From: Candidatus Thorarchaeota archaeon
GTDB lineage: Archaea > Asgardarchaeota > Thorarchaeia > Thorarchaeales > Thorarchaeaceae
NCBI GenBank assembly: GCA_019057475.1
Contig: DXJO01000007.1
Coordinates: 1-64,000 of the forward strand
Direction: 5' to 3'
DNA length: 64,000 bases
Within the stretch, counting starts at the first letter, position 1; each line of letters opens with the position of its first letter. The notes beneath the pieces were generated by a model. That model was not told the DNA's origin, made no database searches, and saw only the letters and a program-made list of their open reading frames with translations. Position numbers and translations under genes: made by a program. Positions 8,239-16,716 of the stretch are shown piece after piece.

Positions 8239-8907
8239 CTAGGGTATCGGTCGCTCCTTATGTAGTTCATGAGGATCTTTACCCTCGTCCAGTTTTTTTG
8301 CCCACCAGTCATCAGTGTCTACTATTCCTTCTGCAGCTGCCAGAACTTCATCAACAGAGTCCCGAGACACAACGACCACACCATCACCATCGCCGAAGAT
8401 TAGATCTCCGGGATGAACTGTCACGCCACCGCATAGTATTGGCTCGCCGATACTTTCCATGTCCATGCGTCCACGCATCGTGGCGGGATGGCGACCTCTA
8501 GCGAAGACAACGAAATCCGTTTTGTCAATGGTTTCGATGTCGCGGACAGTGCCGTCTACTACAGCACCACGAATCCCCAGTGGTTGACCTATTTGCGTTA
8601 GCACCTGACCCCAACCAGAACAATCCGTGGCATCGGACATGTTGATCACAATCAAGTCGTTGGTTTTTGCCTTGGTGGCAAGACTCATGAACTGATCCAG
8701 CTGGGTTTCGTCGTACGGGCGATCAACAGGTGACCTCACCAACTTCCCAGGCCGTGCGAATCCAACCATCTTCTGTTTCATGGTCATCGGTTTGATGCCA
8801 CGGTCCATGCAGACACGCCCTATGCCCACTTCATCAGCGCCATCAGACAGAGCTGGCACATAGAGTTTCAAACAACGCCCGATAATCTGGCTTCTCTTAT
8901 TGGTCAT
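8239..8907 (-). CDS. RraA-like / HMG-aldolase-family protein
   Basis: 222 residues matching the RraA/4-hydroxy-4-methyl-2-oxoglutarate aldolase superfamily. Visible signatures are Gly-Ala-Val-Val-Asp-Gly-Thr-Val-Arg-Asp in the middle and Val-His-Pro-Gly-Asp-Leu-Ile-Phe-Gly-Asp-Gly-Asp-Gly-Val-Val near residue 180, the phosphate/metal-binding loop. Family members cleave 4-hydroxy-4-methyl-2-oxoglutarate or oxaloacetate, or have other roles; the name as a methyltransferase in older annotations is wrong. It lies 15 nt after the ATC-hydrolase-like gene on the same strand, so the two are probably one operon. The role here is not known. Confidence 0.75.
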   Translation of the reverse strand: MTNKRSQIIGRCLKLYVPALSDGADEVGIGRVCMDRGIKPMTMKQKMVGFARPGKLVRSPVDRPYDETQLDQFMSLATKAKTNDLIVINMSDATDCSGWGQVLTQIGQPLGIRGAVVDGTVRDIETIDKTDFVVFARGRHPATMRGRMDMESIGEPILCGGVTVHPGDLIFGDGDGVVVVSRDSVDEVLAAAEGIVDTDDWWAKKLDEGKDPHELHKERPIP

Positions 8908-8922
8908 GGTTTCACCTTCAAC

Positions 8923-9399
8923 CTACTTCCGCTTTTCATACCTGTAAATGCAGTAATCATCTCCGCGCATCATACACTTGGGCAAAGTCATCGTTGTATT
9001 CGGGTCTACCGCCTGACCGATCCCCACATCGATTTCGCATACCCAATGACATATGTCAGAACCAGCACCCTTTGCCCTGAATGTGTCAATCCAAGGACAA
9101 GAGGTCACTTTCATCTCCAGAACCCTATCTGATGCCTCAAGCAACTCGATGTCAAACCCGAAGTATGGATGCGCTCCATCGAAGAACCCAAAGATGGATG
9201 CCAAGTCTCCCGCTCTGAGACCCCCGTCTTTGATACCTTCTTTCCCCAGATCTATACCGTGCAAGCGGTTGGCTTCTCCGATTACCGCCAAGCCTTCGGC
9301 CCCCATTAATCTGCGGATGGCCTCGATATAGACCACATGCGTGGAGGCTAACGTGGCCATGCTACTTCTTCTGACATCGTCTGCTGATGGACCGGTCAC
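8923..9399 (-). CDS. ATC-hydrolase-like (L-2-amino-thiazoline-4-carboxylate hydrolase family) protein
   Basis: 158 residues. The C-terminal half has the features I associate with this family: a Cys-Pro-Trp motif, a Cys-His-Trp-Val-Cys-Glu segment, then Asp-Pro-Asn-Thr-Thr and a final Cys-Met-Met-Arg-Gly-Asp-Asp-Tyr-Cys. The founding enzyme opens a thiazoline ring in cysteine synthesis, but most members are uncharacterised and occur in catabolic clusters of anaerobes. The gene sits directly before the RraA-like gene in the same direction. Assignment is by motif only; the substrate is open. Confidence 0.6.
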   Translation of the reverse strand: MTGPSADDVRRSSMATLASTHVVYIEAIRRLMGAEGLAVIGEANRLHGIDLGKEGIKDGGLRAGDLASIFGFFDGAHPYFGFDIELLEASDRVLEMKVTSCPWIDTFRAKGAGSDICHWVCEIDVGIGQAVDPNTTMTLPKCMMRGDDYCIYRYEKRK

Positions 9400-9501
9400 T
9401 CGTCACACATCCTTGGCTCTTCGATACGGATGAGATTGCAGCGAACATTAAGCACATCCCCATATATCTTAGGCCATCCTTTAGAGGGACGCTTCAAGAG
9501 G

Positions 9502-9510
9502 TTATTTAAA
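9502..9510 (+). promoter_or_regulatory. TATA box for the aminotransferase gene
   Basis: TTATTTAAA lies about 26-30 nt before the cluster of possible starts at 9536 (TTG) and 9539 (GTG). The spacing predicts transcription from about 9531-9535 and a message with almost no leader, which favours one of these non-ATG starts over the ATG at 9548. Confidence 0.5.
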
Positions 9511-9535
9511 CGGGGAGTTTGCCCACGTCGATTCA

Positions 9536-10708
9536 TTGGTGCCTTTGATGCTTGCAGATAGAAACAAACTGATTCCACAAAGCGAAATCAGAAGGATGTA
9601 CAACATGGCCTTCGGTCGGGAAGACATCCTTGACATGACGGTGGGTCTTCCCGATTTCGAAACCCCCAGTTTCATAATCAAGGCGGCCAAGAAAGCTATG
9701 GATGATGGATTCACCAAGTACACGCACAATGCAGGTCTCCTTGAGGTCCGGGAGGCATTAGCTAGAAAGCTGAAGCGCGAGAACAACATCGTCGCAGATC
9801 CAGAAACCGAGGTTCTCTGTACTGTGGGTGGCATGGGCACACTCGTCCTGACGAACATGGCGCTGGTCAATCCGGGAGACGAGGTGATTTATCCAGACCC
9901 GGGTTTCGTTAGTCATCGATCCCACGTCCTGTTAGCAAGAGGGAAACCTGTCCCAGTGCAGTTGAAGAAGGAAAATGGATTCGGTGTTCGAGCGGAAGAC
10001 ATTGAAGCTTTGATTACCGATAAAACAAAACTGCTAGTTTTGAACCACCCAAACAATCCAACCGGGGGTGTTCTGTCGAGGAAAGAAATGGAGAAAATCG
10101 CTGACCTAGCCATCCAGCATGACCTCTTCGTGCTATCCGATGAAGCCTACGAGAAGTTCCATTACGGAGAAGAGAATCCAGGACTCTTTGGGGCACTTCC
10201 GGGAATGAAGGAGAGGACGATCACTCTCATCTCATTCTCCAAGACCTATGCCATGACAGGATGGAGAATCGGCTTTTCCACGGGTCCTGCAGAAATTATT
10301 CATGCTATGACGATGCTTCAGGAGCATTTCGTTTCTCATCCTACCTCAATCTCGCAAAAGGCGGCGCAGGCCGCAGTAGATGGTCCGCAGGACTGTGTAA
10401 AGAAGATGTATGATACATTCAAAAAGCGGAGGACCATCATCACAAAAGGGCTGCAAAGTATCGAGGGTATAGAGCTAGACCGCCCGGGTGGTGCGTTCTA
10501 CGTGTTTCCTGATATAAGGGCTTACGGATTGAAATCGTTTGATCTCGCCAAGAAACTCCTAGATGACACTGGTGTTGTTACAGTCCACGGATCTGGATTC
10601 GGGCAATATGGAGAAGGTTTCCTCCGTCTATGCTATGCTGTGTCCACAGAACGAATAGAAAATGCTTTGCAGAGATTGGATACCTACCTGCCAAAGCTCC
10701 TCAAATGA
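9536..10708 (+). CDS. Class I/II PLP-dependent aminotransferase
   Basis: About 390 residues of the aspartate-aminotransferase fold type I. The PLP lysine lies in Ser-Phe-Ser-Lys-Thr-Tyr-Ala-Met-Thr-Gly-Trp-Arg-Ile-Gly, the substrate-binding Asn in Asn-His-Pro-Asn-Asn-Pro-Thr-Gly, the ring-binding Asp in Leu-Ser-Asp-Glu-Ala-Tyr, and the carboxylate-binding Arg in Phe-Leu-Arg-Leu-Cys-Tyr near the C-terminus. It transaminates an amino acid with 2-oxoglutarate or a similar acceptor; the amino acid is not readable. It starts a rightward run of catabolic genes ending at 19290. The start may be TTG 9536, GTG 9539 or ATG 9548; a TATA box favours the first two. Confidence 0.88.
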   Translation: MVPLMLADRNKLIPQSEIRRMYNMAFGREDILDMTVGLPDFETPSFIIKAAKKAMDDGFTKYTHNAGLLEVREALARKLKRENNIVADPETEVLCTVGGMGTLVLTNMALVNPGDEVIYPDPGFVSHRSHVLLARGKPVPVQLKKENGFGVRAEDIEALITDKTKLLVLNHPNNPTGGVLSRKEMEKIADLAIQHDLFVLSDEAYEKFHYGEENPGLFGALPGMKERTITLISFSKTYAMTGWRIGFSTGPAEIIHAMTMLQEHFVSHPTSISQKAAQAAVDGPQDCVKKMYDTFKKRRTIITKGLQSIEGIELDRPGGAFYVFPDIRAYGLKSFDLAKKLLDDTGVVTVHGSGFGQYGEGFLRLCYAVSTERIENALQRLDTYLPKLLK

Positions 10709-10742
10709 TTCAGCACCCCTAACAGAAGAATAAAGTGATGCG

Positions 10743-13124
10743 TTGGTAGTGTTTTCAGGGATGACCTCCAGAACAAAGCGCATGAAACGGAGGATGCTCG
10801 AATCGCCCCCCACGATATCGGCTGAGCGAGCTGAGCTCTTCACCGCCTACATCAAAGACCATGTGCAGGAACCAGCCAAACTCAGGCTAGCAAAGGGCTT
10901 TGCCAACGTCCTCCTCAATATGACAATCCGGATTGAGCCCGAGGAACTCATTGTAGGGAATATGGGGTCAACGCAGAGATCATGTCAGATATTCCCAGAG
11001 TACAGCTGGAGATGGATAGAGCAGGAATTAGACAGATTCGAGAAGCGACGAACCGAGAAGTTCATCATTAGCGAGAAGGACAAGAACACGCTCCGCGAAG
11101 TATTCGAGTTTTGGAGAGGAAGAAGCACTGCTGAGATATGCGCGACGGAAATGCCCGAAGCAGCCCAGCGTGCATCCAAAGCCGGACTGTTCACCATTGG
11201 AGCACCGGGAACAGGCATAGGTCACGTGATTGTTGACTATCAACGCGTGCTGAATGATGGCCTAGAGGCTATCCTAGCAGAAACTGCGCTTCTCAAGGAA
11301 GCGGAAGACGATTCCGAGAAATCAGTATTCTACGAGGCGGTCGGGATTGAGATTCGTGCTGTGATAGGATTCGCAGAGAGATTCGCTGAGCTGGCTGAAG
11401 AACAGGCGAAGAGCGAGAGGGATACGAAAAGAAAGAAGGAACTCATCACCATCGCAAAGGCGTGCAGACGCGTTCCAGCTAAGCCCGCCCAGAGCTTTCA
11501 AGAGGCATTGCAATCATTCTGGTTCATTCAGCTACTAGTGCAGATCGAATCGAATGGTCACTCCATCTCCACGGGGAGATTCGACCAGTACATGCACCCC
11601 TACTACATCAGGGACATCGAGTCTGGACAAATGGCAAGGGAGGAAGCTCTCGAACTCCTTGAGATGTTGTGGATTAAATTCTCCAGCATAATTAAACTGA
11701 GGAATGAATACTACAGCACTGCGTTTGCAGGACATCCGATGTTCCAGAATCTGACAATTGGAGGACAGGATTCGGATGGCAATGATGTGTGTAATGAGGT
11801 CACAGACCTAGTCCTCGAAGCTACTGCGAACGTGAGAGTGACTCAGCCAACTGTGTCATTCAGGTGGCACAAGAACACACCCGAGAACATTAAAATGAAG
11901 GTCACCGAAGTAGTTTCGCAGGGCTTGGGCATGCCCGGCTTGTTCAATGATGAAATCATCATCCCGCTAATGGCGAAGAAAGGCACGGATAAGGAAGAAA
12001 CGCACGATTACTCCGTACTGGGATGTGTCGAGCCCATCATCGAAGGGAAAAGCGATCCACGAGCAAACATCGGGTATGTGAACCTATTGAGAATACTCGA
12101 AGTCACCTTGAACGGGGGCAAAGACCCGAGAACAGGAAACATGGTGGGATCCAAAACCGGCAATCCACATGACTTCGAATCATTTGGCGAGCTGTGGAAT
12201 GCTTACAAGGAACAGATTGACCATGCAATAGACCTTCTTACCAGCGCGGACAGGATTGCTGCTGGCATTCTGGCCAGTGAGAAACCCACGCCCTTTATCT
12301 CGGCGCTCCTGCAGGACTGCCTCAAGAACGGGAAGACAATGCAAGAAGGCGGTGCCAAGTACAACTCAGGCGGTATAATGGGCGTTGGAGTTGCCATGGT
12401 TGCAGATTCCCTTTCCATGATTAGAAAATACGTGTTTGAAACCAAGCAGATGACTATGAGCAATCTTCTGGAAGCCTTAGCGGACAACTTTGAAGAACAC
12501 GAAGAACTTAGAGCCCGCCTTGACAATGACTCAGAGAAGTACGGCAATGACTTGGAAAAGGTCGACATGCTCGCTCGGGAAACTGGAAAAGCATTTTGCG
12601 AATCCATCCAATCGAGAATGACAGCACGTGATGGTCCATATCATGGAGCGTTATTCTCAGTATCAATGTATATTCCTCAGGGCGAAACCGTAGGTGCAAC
12701 GCCGGATGGACGGAAAGCAGGACTCATGTTGTCGGATGGAGTCTCACCAGCACACAGTAGGGATATACATGGACCAACCGCAGCAATGAAGTCAGTAGCC
12801 CGTCTTGACCACGGGCTCTGTTACAATGGAACACTCTACAACATGAAATTCATGCCACATAGCTTTGACACGGAGGCAGGACGGAAGAGATTCATAGGTC
12901 TCGTCGACGCCTATTTTGAGCTTGGGGGCCTTCACGTGCAATTCAATGTAGTTGACAGAGAGACCCTTGAAGATGCAAGAGTCAATCCGCATCTTCACCG
13001 AGACCTCATAGTTCGTGTAGCAGGGTACAGCGCTTATTTCATCGAACTCGATCCATTCGTGCAAGACGAGGTCATAGCTCGTACCGAATTCTCCACCGGA
13101 ACCGGCTGGAGGATATCTTGTTAA
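10743..13124 (+). CDS. Glycyl-radical enzyme of the pyruvate formate-lyase/dehydratase family
   Basis: 793 residues from TTG 10743 (ATG 10761 also possible). The thiyl cysteine is Cys-428 in Leu-Gly-Cys-Val-Glu-Pro, with the Glu two residues on that marks the dehydratase/lyase branch (glycerol, hydroxyproline, choline, isethionate enzymes) and not true PFL. The radical glycine is Gly-761 in Arg-Val-Ala-Gly-Tyr-Ser-Ala-Tyr, followed by the usual Gln-Asp-Glu-Val-Ile-Ala-Arg-Thr-Glu end. Such enzymes work only without oxygen and need a radical-SAM activase; none is present in the window. Neighbours handle keto acids and sugar acids. The substrate is unknown. Confidence 0.9.
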   Translation: MVVFSGMTSRTKRMKRRMLESPPTISAERAELFTAYIKDHVQEPAKLRLAKGFANVLLNMTIRIEPEELIVGNMGSTQRSCQIFPEYSWRWIEQELDRFEKRRTEKFIISEKDKNTLREVFEFWRGRSTAEICATEMPEAAQRASKAGLFTIGAPGTGIGHVIVDYQRVLNDGLEAILAETALLKEAEDDSEKSVFYEAVGIEIRAVIGFAERFAELAEEQAKSERDTKRKKELITIAKACRRVPAKPAQSFQEALQSFWFIQLLVQIESNGHSISTGRFDQYMHPYYIRDIESGQMAREEALELLEMLWIKFSSIIKLRNEYYSTAFAGHPMFQNLTIGGQDSDGNDVCNEVTDLVLEATANVRVTQPTVSFRWHKNTPENIKMKVTEVVSQGLGMPGLFNDEIIIPLMAKKGTDKEETHDYSVLGCVEPIIEGKSDPRANIGYVNLLRILEVTLNGGKDPRTGNMVGSKTGNPHDFESFGELWNAYKEQIDHAIDLLTSADRIAAGILASEKPTPFISALLQDCLKNGKTMQEGGAKYNSGGIMGVGVAMVADSLSMIRKYVFETKQMTMSNLLEALADNFEEHEELRARLDNDSEKYGNDLEKVDMLARETGKAFCESIQSRMTARDGPYHGALFSVSMYIPQGETVGATPDGRKAGLMLSDGVSPAHSRDIHGPTAAMKSVARLDHGLCYNGTLYNMKFMPHSFDTEAGRKRFIGLVDAYFELGGLHVQFNVVDRETLEDARVNPHLHRDLIVRVAGYSAYFIELDPFVQDEVIARTEFSTGTGWRISC

Positions 13125-13191
13125 ACGACACATTTAACATTCGCGCGATTCACCCATACCCAGATTAAGCTGACACGTGAGGCTGAACTTG

Positions 13192-14187
13192 ATGGGTTAC
13201 GATGTCGTTACCTTCGGCGAAGTAATGCTAAGGCTTTCGCCCCCTGACTTCATGCGATTTGAGAACACCGTGAGTTACAACGCTAATGCAGGCGGCGCCG
13301 AAATGAACGTTGCAGTGGCATGTGCAAGACTCGGTTTGAAATCAGCATACGTGACCAAGCTTGGTGACAACTCTGTTGGACATTTCATACGCAACAAGGC
13401 AAGGGAGCACGGAGTTGATACATCGCATATTCTCTGGGACTCCAACAGTCGATGTGGCGTTTATTTCGTGGAGTTCGGAGCTGCACCCCGGACAAATCGA
13501 GTCATCTACGATAGAAAGCACTCAGCAATCAGTAAAATCACACCAGGTGAGGTTCCGTGGAGGAACATCCTGAAAGGCACGAAGCTGTTTCACACCAGCG
13601 GAATCACGCCAGCGTTGAGTGAGTCGTGCGCCCGAGCTACCGAAGAGGTTCTGAAGACTGCCAAAGAACAAGGATGCAAGGTTTCCTATGACGTCAATTA
13701 TCGAGGTAAGCTTTGGACTACTGTCGAGGCTCGCAAATTCACAGAACCGGCCTCCAAGTACATTGACATCCTGATAACAACGGAAGAAGATACGAAGATC
13801 GTCTATGGCATCGAAGGCAAAGATTACGAAGAGGTTGCACAGAAATTAACAGACAAGTTTGGATTCGAAGCAGTCGTTATAACTCTCCGCGAAACCCCCT
13901 CTGTTTGGCATAACAAGTGGTCTGTTTTTGCCTACTCAGATGGCAAGGTGTACAAGAGTCCGACATACGACATCGAAGTTGTCGACAGGCTTGGCGGAGG
14001 AGACTCCTGCAGTGCAGGATTCATCTATGGATATCTCAAGCTGAAGGATCTACAGAAAGCAGTTGAGTTCGGCTCAGCCTTCTCAGCTCTGAAACATTCT
14101 GTGCCTGGGGATTTAGCATTTGTCTACCGGGAGGAAGTCGAGAAACTCATCAAAGGACGCAAGCGCGGTCTGCGTATCGAGAGGTAG
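13192..14187 (+). CDS. PfkB-family sugar kinase, probable 2-keto-3-deoxygluconate kinase
   Basis: 331 residues from ATG 13192, chosen because GTGAGG lies 8-14 nt before it; a GTG at 13177 is also in frame. The N-terminus Val-Thr-Phe-Gly-Glu-Val-Met-Leu-Arg-Leu with Asn-Ala-Gly-Gly-Ala-Glu-Met-Asn and the C-terminal Asp-Arg-Leu-Gly-Gly-Gly-Asp-Ser-Cys-Ser-Ala-Gly motif (catalytic Asp in the ribokinase family GxGD loop) are clear. KDG kinases carry the same Gly-Glu-x-Met-Leu-Arg-Leu start. It sits immediately before a KDPG-aldolase-like gene, which supports phosphorylation of KDG to KDPG and its cleavage to pyruvate and glyceraldehyde-3-phosphate (semi-phosphorylative Entner-Doudoroff route). 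Confidence 0.82.
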   Translation: MGYDVVTFGEVMLRLSPPDFMRFENTVSYNANAGGAEMNVAVACARLGLKSAYVTKLGDNSVGHFIRNKAREHGVDTSHILWDSNSRCGVYFVEFGAAPRTNRVIYDRKHSAISKITPGEVPWRNILKGTKLFHTSGITPALSESCARATEEVLKTAKEQGCKVSYDVNYRGKLWTTVEARKFTEPASKYIDILITTEEDTKIVYGIEGKDYEEVAQKLTDKFGFEAVVITLRETPSVWHNKWSVFAYSDGKVYKSPTYDIEVVDRLGGGDSCSAGFIYGYLKLKDLQKAVEFGSAFSALKHSVPGDLAFVYREEVEKLIKGRKRGLRIER

Positions 14188-14199
14188 GTGAACAATACT

Positions 14200-14856
14200 A
14201 TGTGGAACAAGCAAGATGCAATGAATCTAATCAGTGAAACTGCACTCATCCCGATCATCAGGGTGGATTCGATAGATGTCGGATTCAAAGTTGCAGATGC
14301 CTTTCTGGAAGGTGGTGTAAACATCATCGAAGTCACATTCAGTGTGCCTGGAGCCACAGAGTGCGTCCGTCAGCTCTCAGAGAAAATTGGCGACGAAGTG
14401 CTAATTGGCACTGGCACGGTCCTTGACCCTGAAACTGCTCGCAGGGCTATTCTGGCCGGTAGTGAGTTCATCGTTAGCCCAACCTATTCCAGAGAGCTCA
14501 TCGAGATGTCTAGAAGGTATGCGAAACCGGTGTTCCCGGGAGCGCTGTCCCCGACAGAGATTCTTGAAGCCTACACCATGGGAGCTGATGCAGTGAAAGT
14601 GTTCCCATGTGGGACCGTGGGAGGAGCATCCTACATCAAGGCGGTCAGGGCGCCTCTACCACAGATACCTCTAATCCCCACAGGCGGTGTGAACCTTGAA
14701 ACCGCAGGACCCCTTCTTGATGCGGGCGCCTTTGCACTCGGGGTGGGCGGTGCCATTACGGATAAGAAAGCCATCAAGGAAGGGAATTACGAAATCATAA
14801 CAGAGAATGTCAAGAAGTTCCTCAAAGTGGTCAAGAAGCACAGGAGTAAGAAGTGA
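14200..14856 (+). CDS. KDPG/KHG aldolase (Eda-like)
   Basis: 218 residues from ATG 14200, preceded by GGTAGGTGA; a GTG at 14188 directly after the kinase stop is in frame too. The class I aldolase pattern is complete: Leu-Ile-Pro-Ile-Ile-Arg, Glu-Val-Thr-Phe-Ser-Val-Pro, Gly-Thr-Gly-Thr-Val-Leu, Phe-Ile-Val-Ser-Pro, then the Schiff-base lysine in Ala-Val-Lys-Val-Phe-Pro and the Pro-Thr-Gly-Gly-Val phosphate loop. This is the bacterial-type Eda fold, not the DapA-like KDG aldolase usual in archaea, so it may have come by transfer. It could split KDPG or 4-hydroxy-2-oxoglutarate. It is coupled to the kinase gene upstream. Confidence 0.87.
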   Translation: MWNKQDAMNLISETALIPIIRVDSIDVGFKVADAFLEGGVNIIEVTFSVPGATECVRQLSEKIGDEVLIGTGTVLDPETARRAILAGSEFIVSPTYSRELIEMSRRYAKPVFPGALSPTEILEAYTMGADAVKVFPCGTVGGASYIKAVRAPLPQIPLIPTGGVNLETAGPLLDAGAFALGVGGAITDKKAIKEGNYEIITENVKKFLKVVKKHRSKK

Positions 14857-14928
14857 ACACCAGCGCCTAAGCCAAAAGGAAAGCTTTTTGCAGTGCCCTT
14901 TAGTGCCGCGAGAGAGAAGTGATCTGAA

Positions 14929-15255
14929 ATGACAGATGATTTACTTGAATTGATGCGCGAGAGAATCGCTATCGGTCTTGAACGCAAGAAAACCCAAGAA
15001 GCCCTGGATGGTTGGGAACGCAAGGCGCTGCTGACCCTCAAGGATGGAAGGCAGTACCATTTTCTCGTTGCAAACAACACCATAAAGGTCAACGAGGGTC
15101 CCATTGACAATCCGGACATGCGGGTTGAGGCCTCAGAAGAAACAATGCGGAAGCTCTTCTTGGAGGAGATGGGGGCTACAACTGCAATTCTCAAGAGAAA
15201 ATTGAAAGTTAAGGGTTCAACTTCCGACCTAATGAAATTGAAACACATATTCTAA
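14929..15255 (+). CDS. SCP2-like sterol/lipid-carrier domain protein
   Basis: 108 residues. After a charged N-terminal helix the protein shows the SCP2 pattern: Trp-x-x-Lys-Ala-Leu-Leu-Thr-Leu-Lys-Asp-Gly-Arg-Gln, a run of short strands, Asn-Pro-Asp-Met-Arg-Val-Glu-Ala-Ser, then a helix and Lys-Val-Lys-Gly-Ser-Thr near the end. Such domains bind hydrophobic molecules in a tunnel and occur alone or fused to lipid enzymes. The gene lies between the aldolase and the flavoprotein pair in the same direction; its ligand and any link to those dehydrogenases are unknown. Confidence 0.75.
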   Translation: MTDDLLELMRERIAIGLERKKTQEALDGWERKALLTLKDGRQYHFLVANNTIKVNEGPIDNPDMRVEASEETMRKLFLEEMGATTAILKRKLKVKGSTSDLMKLKHIF

Positions 15256-15283
15256 CAACATTCAGAAACGGGAGATGTAATTT

Positions 15284-16690
15284 GTGGATCAGAAAGTAGT
15301 AGATGAGCTTGCCCGGATCGTGGGCGACGAATTCGTGTCGACACGTGATGATGTACTTCTGACTTATTCCGCCTCGGCATCGATAGGATACGACTCAGTT
15401 CGTCCTGGAGCTATCGTAAGACCTGGAAGTACTCAAGAGGTTGCTGATATTCTCACGGTTGCCAACAAGTACAAAATCCCGGTGACACCACGTTCTGGAG
15501 GGTCAAGCCTCCAGGGAGAAGCTATTCCAAGACCTGATGGTCTGGTCATTGAACTCCTAAGACTTAAGGACATCACGGTATTTGAGGACCTCAGATCAGT
15601 CAGGGTTGGGGCAGGAATTACCTTTGGCAGGCTCGATAAGTTCCTGAACCAATACGACCTCTGGGTGCCCGTCTATCCGGAGTCAGCATTAGTCTGCACA
15701 CTGGCCGGGAATGTTGCTGTCAATGGCGCCGGACCAGGTTCAAGCACCTATGGTTGCATCGCTGAGATGGTCCTCGGACTTGAAGTAGTTCTGCCGGATG
15801 GTACGATAATCCAGACAGGTACAGAGGGCAATCCAAATGCTCCCGGTCCATTCTTGCGCTATGCCTTTGGACCGGATCTGACAGGCCTATTCATAGGATC
15901 TCTGGGCATTCTTGGGATAATAACCAGCGTGTCAGTAAAGGCATTCAAGAAGATGCACCATTTCCACTATGAAACGTATGGGTTTGATAGAGCAGAACAG
16001 ACTGAAAAATTCCTGATGGACCTGAAGCAAAATGAGATAGGCGTTCTGTTCGCATCAATCTACGAAGGCGAAATCCTAAGCTTCTTCATGGACATGGTCG
16101 AAGTGGAGTTTGGGATTCCGAAACACGAATGGCCTCCGTTCACGATCTCTGCAATCCTCGGCAGAGTCAGAGAAGATCAGCTGAAGAGCGACACCGAACT
16201 AACAAAAAGGATTTGCGAAGAGCTTGGAGGACATGTCATTGGAATAAGTGAGCTTCCTAGAGGTGAGTGGGATAAACGAATGTGGACTTTTGCCCGCACC
16301 TCTTACCTCCACGGATGGCACTGGCGTATTCTTTATCACCACCAGACGCCATCAAACTGGCACCGCTCAATTGAGGAAATATGGGCAGTAATGGACAAGT
16401 ACGGCTTGCTTGGCCACACTGCAGGCTTTCTGACAGGTCATGGGAGCTACAATTTTTATCCCCACCTCTACTTCGATCCGCAAGACAGAGAGGAAGAGAT
16501 GAAGGTTAGAGAGGCTCACAAGGAGCTCGCTCAGCGCCTCTTCAAAACCGGGGCAGTTCCATTCAAGCTTGCACCTTACTGGATCGAGGACGTCGAGGAG
16601 ATGAAGGATTATCTCAATCTCATCAAGACATTGAAACGGGTGATGGACCCCAACAACATCATGAATCCTGGCATCTTCGGGGAAATGTGA
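15284..16690 (+). CDS. FAD-linked dehydrogenase, GlcD-like, first of a tandem pair
   Basis: 468 residues from GTG 15284, which has GGGAGATG just upstream. The FAD-binding PCMH signature is Pro-Val-Thr-Pro-Arg-Ser-Gly-Gly-Ser-Ser-Leu-Gln-Gly-Glu-Ala, with Gly-Asn-Val-Ala-Val-Asn-Gly-Ala-Gly further on; the end reads Asp-Pro-Asn-Asn-Ile-Met-Asn-Pro-Gly. It belongs with D-lactate/glycolate dehydrogenases. The next gene is a close paralogue, and an iron-sulfur subunit follows, so the three probably form one complex like GlcD-GlcE-GlcF, except that here the second subunit keeps full length and FAD motifs. Position 87-style His-rich segments (Gly-Trp-His-Trp-Arg, Tyr-His-His-Gln-Thr) are conserved in both and may bind metal or substrate. 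Confidence 0.85.
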   Translation: MDQKVVDELARIVGDEFVSTRDDVLLTYSASASIGYDSVRPGAIVRPGSTQEVADILTVANKYKIPVTPRSGGSSLQGEAIPRPDGLVIELLRLKDITVFEDLRSVRVGAGITFGRLDKFLNQYDLWVPVYPESALVCTLAGNVAVNGAGPGSSTYGCIAEMVLGLEVVLPDGTIIQTGTEGNPNAPGPFLRYAFGPDLTGLFIGSLGILGIITSVSVKAFKKMHHFHYETYGFDRAEQTEKFLMDLKQNEIGVLFASIYEGEILSFFMDMVEVEFGIPKHEWPPFTISAILGRVREDQLKSDTELTKRICEELGGHVIGISELPRGEWDKRMWTFARTSYLHGWHWRILYHHQTPSNWHRSIEEIWAVMDKYGLLGHTAGFLTGHGSYNFYPHLYFDPQDREEEMKVREAHKELAQRLFKTGAVPFKLAPYWIEDVEEMKDYLNLIKTLKRVMDPNNIMNPGIFGEM

Positions 16691-16716
16691 TATTAGTTAG
16701 AGGAGTGCAGAACTCA

